Below, piece after piece: positions 59,309 to 64,000 of a stretch of DNA of 64,000 nt (within the stretch, counting starts at the first letter, position 1; every line of letters starts with the position of its first letter). A program made the position numbers and the translations under genes. The DNA is from Aliitabrizicola sp041905595 (GTDB lineage Bacteria; Pseudomonadota; Alphaproteobacteria; Rhodobacterales; Rhodobacteraceae), in assembly GCA_041905595.1 (NCBI GenBank), contig JAYRKT010000007.1, positions 1 to 64,000 on the forward strand, read 5' to 3'. Under the pieces are notes generated by a model that saw nothing but the letters and a program-made list of their open reading frames with translations, did no database searches and was not told where the DNA came from.

Positions 59309-59656
59309 ATGAACACCAAAACCCTCTTTACAGCTGCGGCACTGACCCTCGGCCTCGTTACCGTTTCGCAGGCCCAGACAACGGATTTCGGCCAGGATTG
59401 GGACAGCCCGATCAACGATACCTTCTTCACGGACTCCACCCGAACGATGTTGCGGGCCGATTCCGACATGTTGTCGCGGTGGGAAGTCCTGTCGGAGCAG
59501 GAAAAGGAAATGGTCTTGAGCGCTTGCAACAAGCACAAGAACGAAACGCCCACGACAACGAGCACCGACAGCACCGGAACCACAACCACCACGACGGTGG
59601 GTTCGGTGTCGGACATCAATATCGAGAAGATCTGCTCGTATGTGAGCCGGCAATAA
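59309..59656 (+). CDS. Small secreted Thr-rich protein
   Basis: 115 aa from the ATG at 59309. Signal peptide with cleavage at SQAQT (~residue 22). The mature protein has SRWEVLSEQEKEMVLSACNKHK, a Thr/Ser run (about residues 79-96) and a final INIEKICSYVSRQ; one Cys on each side of the Thr run could pair. No family recognised. A single-gene unit between an EcfG-like promoter and a strong terminator. Confidence 0.8.
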   Translation: MNTKTLFTAAALTLGLVTVSQAQTTDFGQDWDSPINDTFFTDSTRTMLRADSDMLSRWEVLSEQEKEMVLSACNKHKNETPTTTSTDSTGTTTTTTVGSVSDINIEKICSYVSRQ

Positions 59657-59660
59657 CCTG

Positions 59661-59695
59661 AAAGGCGGGGCGTCCTTGGGGGCGCCTCGCCTTTT
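59661..59695 (+). terminator. Terminator of the small secreted protein gene
   Basis: AAAGGCGGGGCG (59661-59672) pairs with CGCCTCGCCTTT (59683-59694) over 12 positions with one G-T pair; followed by TT. Confidence 0.85.
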
Positions 59696-59716
59696 CGCTT
59701 CACCTGCGAGGATGTC

Positions 59717-59968
59717 ATGCCAGATCATTTCCTTGTCAGATTTCTTGTCCCGCAGTTTGCCCTCGGCGGCGTGATGGCGGTCGTCTTTCTGGCGACGCTG
59801 TGGTCTCTGAGTTCTTCGGATTTCGTGGCGATGGCCGCTGAAGCACACTGTCTCTGGCCGCTTGTGTTGGCGACCCTGGCAGGAGCGATCTTTCCGTTCG
59901 GAGTCGCCTTTGCCGCAACTGCGCTGGAGCTTCTGGCGGCTTCGGATGATCATCGTGGTGCGGAATGA
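59717..59968 (+). CDS. Small two-helix membrane protein
   Basis: 83 aa; GAGGA four to five bases before the ATG. Two helices (QFALGGVMAVVFLATLWSL and LWPLVLATLAGAIFPFGVAFAATAL) and a short charged tail. No family recognised. Directly followed by the DUF3008 gene (27-base gap) and likely co-transcribed with it. Confidence 0.72.
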   Translation: MPDHFLVRFLVPQFALGGVMAVVFLATLWSLSSSDFVAMAAEAHCLWPLVLATLAGAIFPFGVAFAATALELLAASDDHRGAE

Positions 59969-59995
59969 TCCCCACTTTGCAGATAGGAGACGATG

Positions 59996-60175
59996 ATGCC
60001 TGCAAAATCCAAGGCGCAGCAGAAAGCTGCAGGGGCGGCTCTTGCCGCCAAGCGCGGCGAAATTCCGAAAAAGGACCTTCGCGGCGCATCAAAGGACATG
60101 AACGAAAGCATGTCCGAGCGCGAGTTGGATGAACTGGCCTCGACCAAACGCAAGGGGCTCCCCGACCATAAGTGA
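59996..60175 (+). CDS. DUF3008 protein
   Basis: 59 aa from MPAKSKAQQKAAGAALAAKRGE, the family N-terminus; the ATG three bases earlier is too close to AGGAG. The rest, ASKDMNESMSERELDELAS, ends in TKRKGLPDHK. Small, basic, probably unstructured stress-associated proteins with no established function. Confidence 0.87.
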   Translation: MPAKSKAQQKAAGAALAAKRGEIPKKDLRGASKDMNESMSERELDELASTKRKGLPDHK

Positions 60176-60183
60176 CGTCGGTG

Positions 60184-60208
60184 GGAACGGTTCGCATCTT
60201 GAAGCGTT
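60184..60208 (+). promoter_or_regulatory. EcfG promoter for ku-ligD
   Basis: Perfect match GGAAC-N16-CGTT, 39 bases before the ku ATG. Confidence 0.82.
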
Positions 60209-60247
60209 CCGCTCCCGGTCGGTCACCCCTCTTCCGGAGCATTGCTC

Positions 60248-61099
60248 ATGGCCCCCCGCGCCAACTGGAAAGGTTATCTGAAGATCGAGGAGGTGACCTG
60301 CCCGGTCGCGCTTTATACCGCAGCCTCCCAGTCGGACAGGATCGCCTTTCATACCTTGAACCGGGCGACCGGGCACCGCGTGAAGCGCGAGTTCATCGAC
60401 AGCGAGACCGGGGATCCGGTTGCCCGTGAAGATCAGGTGAAGGGCTATGCGGTCGGGGAAGACAGTTATGTCGTTCTCGAACCCGAAGAGATTGCCGGCG
60501 CCACTCCAGACAGCGACAAGACGCTTGCCATTTCCGCATTCATTCCCTGCGACACCGTCGATACCCTTTTTCTCGAGCGTCCGTATTACCTCGCACCATC
60601 CGACCAATTGGCGCAGGAGACGTTCGGCCTGCTGCGCGAGGCGATGCGGGAGTCTTCGGTCGCAGCAATCGCGCAAACAGTCCTGTTCCGAAGGGTGCGC
60701 AGTTTGCTCATCCGGCCTGACGGCAACGGGATGATCGCCTCGACGCTGAATTTCGACTACGAGGTTCGGCCGCCCGACGAGGTGTTCGGCAGCATTGGCG
60801 CACCCAAAATCGAGGGCGAGATGCTGGACCTGGCCGAGCATATCATCGCAACGAAGAAGGGACGGTTCGATCCTACAGAGTTCGACGATCGTTACGAGCA
60901 GGCCCTGACTGAACTGGTGAAAGCCAAGATGGAGGGCCGGAGCATCCCCCGCCCGCGCATTGTGAAACCTACGGAAGCCGGCGACCTGCTCGCGGCGCTG
61001 CGCAAGAGCACGGAGGCGGATAGCGGGGCATCGCGGCGCCCTCCGGCAAGAAAGACCGGCGCGCAGGATAACGCGCGCCGTCGCAAGAAGGCGAGTTGA
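60248..61099 (+). CDS. ku: Non-homologous end-joining protein Ku (copy 1)
   Basis: 283 aa; GGAGC eight bases before the ATG at 60248. Ku core: APRANWKGYLKIEEVTCPVALY, RIAFHTLNRATGHRVKREF, KGYAVGEDSYVVLEPEEI, ERPYYLAPSDQ, then a basic C-terminal tail (ARKTGAQDNARRRKK). Homodimer that threads onto DNA ends and recruits LigD. Three bases upstream of ligD in the same transcript. Confidence 0.96.
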   Translation: MAPRANWKGYLKIEEVTCPVALYTAASQSDRIAFHTLNRATGHRVKREFIDSETGDPVAREDQVKGYAVGEDSYVVLEPEEIAGATPDSDKTLAISAFIPCDTVDTLFLERPYYLAPSDQLAQETFGLLREAMRESSVAAIAQTVLFRRVRSLLIRPDGNGMIASTLNFDYEVRPPDEVFGSIGAPKIEGEMLDLAEHIIATKKGRFDPTEFDDRYEQALTELVKAKMEGRSIPRPRIVKPTEAGDLLAALRKSTEADSGASRRPPARKTGAQDNARRRKKAS

Positions 61100-61102
61100 T
61101 CC

Positions 61103-63631
61103 ATGACGCTCGAAACCTATCACCGGAAACGCGATTTCAGCCGCACTGCAGAGCCAAAGGGAAAGATCCTGCCGGCAAGCGACCGCGCCCGTTTCGTCAT
61201 CCAGAAGCACGCGGCGCGACGGTTGCATTACGACCTGCGGCTGGAGATGGACGGCGTATTGAAGAGCTGGGCGGTTACGCGGGGCCCCAGCCTCATTCCT
61301 GGCGAAAAGCGCCTGGCTGTTCATGTCGAGGATCATCCGCTCGACTATGCGGCCTTCGAAGGCACCATCCCCGCTGGCGAGTACGGAGGTGGATCCGTCC
61401 TGGTCTGGGACGAGGGAACATGGTCACCGATTGGCGATCCTGCCAAGGGGATGCGCAAGGGCCATCTGGAATTCGCGCTGCACGGCCAGAAGCTGATGGG
61501 CCGGTGGCATCTTGTTCGCATGGCGCAGCGACCGGAAGAGAAACGCGAGAACTGGCTGCTCATCAAAGGCGAGGATAAACACAGCCGCGCCAAGGGATCG
61601 GCCGACATTCTCGAAGAACAGCCGGAGTCTGTGGTGAGCGGACGAGACATTTCCGAGATCGCCGAAACGCGGACCGGCCAAAGTGACAGTCCCGGCCCCG
61701 CACCAAAGAAACGAACATCACGGAAAGGGGCCTCGCCTGACGGGGATCCCGTTCCTATGCGTGGGGCAGTGGCGGCGGCACTTCCAGACTTCGTTGCCCC
61801 CATGCTCGCCACCCTGGTGAAGTCTGCCCCGACCGGGCGCGACTGGCTGCACGAGATCAAGTTCGATGGCTATCGCCTTCAGGCTCGACTGGACGGTGGA
61901 AAGGTAACGCTGCTGACCCGCAGCGGGCTGGACTGGACCAGCCGCTTCGGCGATCGCCTCTTGTCCGCATTGCGACGGCTTCCTGTGGATAATGCCCTTC
62001 TTGACGGTGAACTGGTGGTCGAGAACAGCTCGGGCGCGTCCGACTTTCCTGCCTTGCAGGCCGATCTCAGCGAAGGTCGGAGCGAGCGCTTTGCGCTGTA
62101 TCTCTTCGACCTTCTGTTCCTGAACGGACAAGACCTGCGAAAGGTGCCGCTCGTTGACCGCAAGACCCGCCTCGACCGCTTGCTCGCAGGCGCGGAGGAG
62201 CCGCTCCGCTATAGCGACCACTTTCGCGAGAACGGCAACCTGATCCTTCAGCATGCCTGCCGCCTAAGTCTGGAAGGCATCGTGTCCAAGCGGGCAGACG
62301 GACCATATCTGTCTGGCCGGGGAAAGGCCTGGGTCAAGTCCAAATGCTCGGATCGGCAGGAATTCGTGATCGGCGGCTTCGTTCCCTCGACCGTACTTCG
62401 GGAAGCGATCGGCTCGCTTCTGCTGGGCGTATTCGATGCCGGCCGGTTGCGTTATGTCGGGCGGGTTGGAACCGGCTTTACACAGACAACTGCCAAGGCC
62501 CTGCACGATCAGCTTTCACGGATCAAGTCGGCCGAGAGCCCCTTTGGAACGGGCCTGTCCGCCGAAGAACGTCGCGGGGCGATCTTCACCCGGCCCGAAC
62601 TGATCGCCGAAGTAGAATTCCGGGCCTGGACAGCAGATGCGCATTTGCGTCACGCCTCGTTCCGGGGCTTGCGCGAGGACAAGGAGGCCCGGGACGTGGT
62701 GCAGGAAGGCTCGTCTGGCGCGGCCGCCGCGGCGACACCTCGGCGGCGGGTCAAGCTGACCCATCCCGACCGGGTCTACTGGCCCGACACGGGGCTGACG
62801 AAAGAGGGCCTTGCCGACTACTACGAAGGCATGTGGCCGGCGATTTCTCCTTTCATCGTCGGCCGGCCACTCGCGCTGGTCCGCTGCCCTGATGGCATCG
62901 CCGGCCAGACCTTCTTCCAGAAGCACGCTTGGAAAGGGATGAATCCGGCGATACGACAGATACAAGACCCCAAGGACAAGGCGGGCGAACCCCTTGTAGG
63001 CGTTGACGATCTCGACGGGCTTATCGGCCTTGTCCAGGCGGCCGCGCTTGAAATCCATCCCTGGGGATCAACCATCACCGATTGGGAACGCCCCGACATG
63101 ATCATCATGGATCTCGATCCGGGCGAGAACGTCCCTTGGGCCGACGTCATCGTTGCGGCGCACGAGGTCCGTGAACGCCTGGGGAAAGCCGGCCTTGCGG
63201 CCTTCGTGAAAACATCCGGGGGCAAGGGGCTGCACGTCGTTACGCCCCTTGTGCCCGCCGCAGACTGGACTGCAGTCAAGGCGTTCACTCAAGCGCTGGC
63301 GAAGGACATGGCGGCGGACAGCCCCGATCACTATGTCGCCACGATCACGAAGTCCAAGCGCAAGGGGAAGATCCTGATCGATTACCTTCGCAACCAGCGC
63401 GGCGCGACAGCAGTCGCACCGTATTCCACACGCGCTCGGCCCGGCGCCCCGGTTTCAGCGCCGATCGCGTGGGAAGAACTGGGATCAGAAATCGGGCCAG
63501 CCTACTTTACCTTGGTCAATATGCCGTCCCGCCAGTCGGCGATCGCCGCAAATCCCTGGGCGGACTTCCGGACTGCGGCAGTGCCGCTGGCAAGCCCGAC
63601 CTTGTCACGCTCTTCGAGGCGCGGACGCTAG
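61103..63631 (+). CDS. ligD: ATP-dependent DNA ligase LigD (phosphoesterase-ligase-polymerase)
   Basis: 842 aa with the three NHEJ domains in the order PE (~25-150: FVIQKHAARRLHYDLRLE, with H36 and H42), ligase (~225-530: EIKFDGYR with catalytic Lys253, LDGELVVE, KCSDRQEFVIGGF), polymerase/primase (~548-820: LTHPDRVYWPDTGLTK, MDLDPGENVPW metal-binding Asp pair, TSGGKGLHVVTPL). Trims, fills and seals broken ends held by Ku. Its stop overlaps the convergent second ku by four bases. Confidence 0.97.
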   Translation: MTLETYHRKRDFSRTAEPKGKILPASDRARFVIQKHAARRLHYDLRLEMDGVLKSWAVTRGPSLIPGEKRLAVHVEDHPLDYAAFEGTIPAGEYGGGSVLVWDEGTWSPIGDPAKGMRKGHLEFALHGQKLMGRWHLVRMAQRPEEKRENWLLIKGEDKHSRAKGSADILEEQPESVVSGRDISEIAETRTGQSDSPGPAPKKRTSRKGASPDGDPVPMRGAVAAALPDFVAPMLATLVKSAPTGRDWLHEIKFDGYRLQARLDGGKVTLLTRSGLDWTSRFGDRLLSALRRLPVDNALLDGELVVENSSGASDFPALQADLSEGRSERFALYLFDLLFLNGQDLRKVPLVDRKTRLDRLLAGAEEPLRYSDHFRENGNLILQHACRLSLEGIVSKRADGPYLSGRGKAWVKSKCSDRQEFVIGGFVPSTVLREAIGSLLLGVFDAGRLRYVGRVGTGFTQTTAKALHDQLSRIKSAESPFGTGLSAEERRGAIFTRPELIAEVEFRAWTADAHLRHASFRGLREDKEARDVVQEGSSGAAAAATPRRRVKLTHPDRVYWPDTGLTKEGLADYYEGMWPAISPFIVGRPLALVRCPDGIAGQTFFQKHAWKGMNPAIRQIQDPKDKAGEPLVGVDDLDGLIGLVQAAALEIHPWGSTITDWERPDMIIMDLDPGENVPWADVIVAAHEVRERLGKAGLAAFVKTSGGKGLHVVTPLVPAADWTAVKAFTQALAKDMAADSPDHYVATITKSKRKGKILIDYLRNQRGATAVAPYSTRARPGAPVSAPIAWEELGSEIGPAYFTLVNMPSRQSAIAANPWADFRTAAVPLASPTLSRSSRRGR

Positions 63632-64000
63632 CGGCCCCGGCCCTTGGGTTTGTCGGCCTCGATGCTGCGGCGCAGGGCATCCACGATACTGATGACGTTG
63701 CCGGTCGGTGTCGGTTCATCCTTGGCGCGACGCTTTGACGGCCGCCGCTTGCGCTTGGATGCGATGATGTCCAGCAGACGATCCTGAACGGGATCCTGCG
63801 CCATCTCCGGCGACCAGTCCCGGACCTTGTCCTCGATCAGACGCGACATGAGGCCAAGCAGTTCCGGGTTCGGCGACCAGTCGTCGATCTTGTCGAAATA
63901 GGGGACGGCATCCCGCACCTCGTCGCCGTAGCGCAGCGTCCACAACACGATGCCCTTGTCGCGCGGTTCGAGCATGACCGCACGTTCCCTGTGGTAAAGT
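63628..64000 (-). CDS. ku: Non-homologous end-joining protein Ku (copy 2, C-terminal part)
   Basis: The last 123 residues of a Ku protein whose N-terminal part lies beyond the right edge. LYHRERAVMLEPRDKGIVLW and TLRYGDEVRD are the typical end of the Ku core, followed by LLGLMSRLIEDKVRDWSPEMAQDPVQDRL and a basic tail. An internal Met at 63975 is not the true start, because the frame stays open to the window end and continues matching the family. It converges on ligD. Confidence 0.9.
   Translation of the reverse strand, partial: LYHRERAVMLEPRDKGIVLWTLRYGDEVRDAVPYFDKIDDWSPNPELLGLMSRLIEDKVRDWSPEMAQDPVQDRLLDIIASKRKRRPSKRRAKDEPTPTGNVISIVDALRRSIEADKPKGRGR

Overview
The window is GC-rich, densely coded DNA from an alphaproteobacterium, most probably of the Rhodobacteraceae (Paracoccus/Rhodobacter-like). 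Signs of this are an NDUFA12-type complex I gene coupled to mlaD and a DUF2155 gene, clpP followed by clpX, a reductive pyrimidine-degradation block with RutR-like TetR regulators, and several promoters of the alphaproteobacterial EcfG (general stress) type, GGAAC-N16/17-(C/G)GTT.

Layout. 1-5.8 kb: a leftward operon with an XRE/ScfR-type regulator, a stand-alone receiver, a small two-helix membrane protein, an SLC5-transporter/histidine-kinase fusion and a FliM/FliN-like protein; it looks like a nutrient (possibly short-chain fatty acid) sensing unit. 5.9-23.9 kb: pyrimidine uptake and reductive catabolism (NMT1-type ABC transporter, cupin, dihydropyrimidinase, N-carbamoyl-beta-alanine amidohydrolase, PreA, PreT), two RutR-like regulators each preceded by a RutR-like palindrome, a CoA-transferase and a DedA protein. 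Embedded in it is a block of unrelated genes (lipoprotein, UPF0303, polyamine-type binding protein, MltB-type transglycosylase, GNAT). 23.9-32.6 kb: housekeeping genes (accBC, aat, DUF2155, mlaD, NDUFA12, a CPT-like kinase, clpX, clpP, selO, msrA). 32.8-41.6 kb: an envelope-sugar locus (MsbA-like exporter, hydrolysing UDP-GlcNAc 2-epimerase, two tandem WaaA-type transferases; convergently an SDR, an NeuA-like CMP-sugar synthetase, a Gfo/Idh/MocA oxidoreductase and a VIT-like membrane protein). It resembles a nonulosonate pathway without a NeuB.

41.75 kb: tRNA-Ser(GGA), followed by a repeat-rich gap and a prophage-remnant-like island to 47.25 kb (serine recombinase, DUF2924, DUF3489, ParB/DNA methyltransferase, two DUF5681 genes, no terminase). 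47.5-64 kb: a general-stress block. It has a glycoside hydrolase, glycosyltransferase and UDP-galactopyranose mutase, a TrxR-like flavoprotein, a PAS/HWE kinase, a DUF3618/holin-X operon, BON, catalase HPII and a small secreted protein. It ends with an NHEJ cassette (ku, ligD, and a second ku running off the right edge). Nine EcfG-like promoters head these genes, so the block reads as one regulon for oxidative, envelope and DNA-break protection.

No CRISPR array, rRNA or complete prophage was seen. The large ORFs antisense to real genes, common at this GC content, are not annotated.
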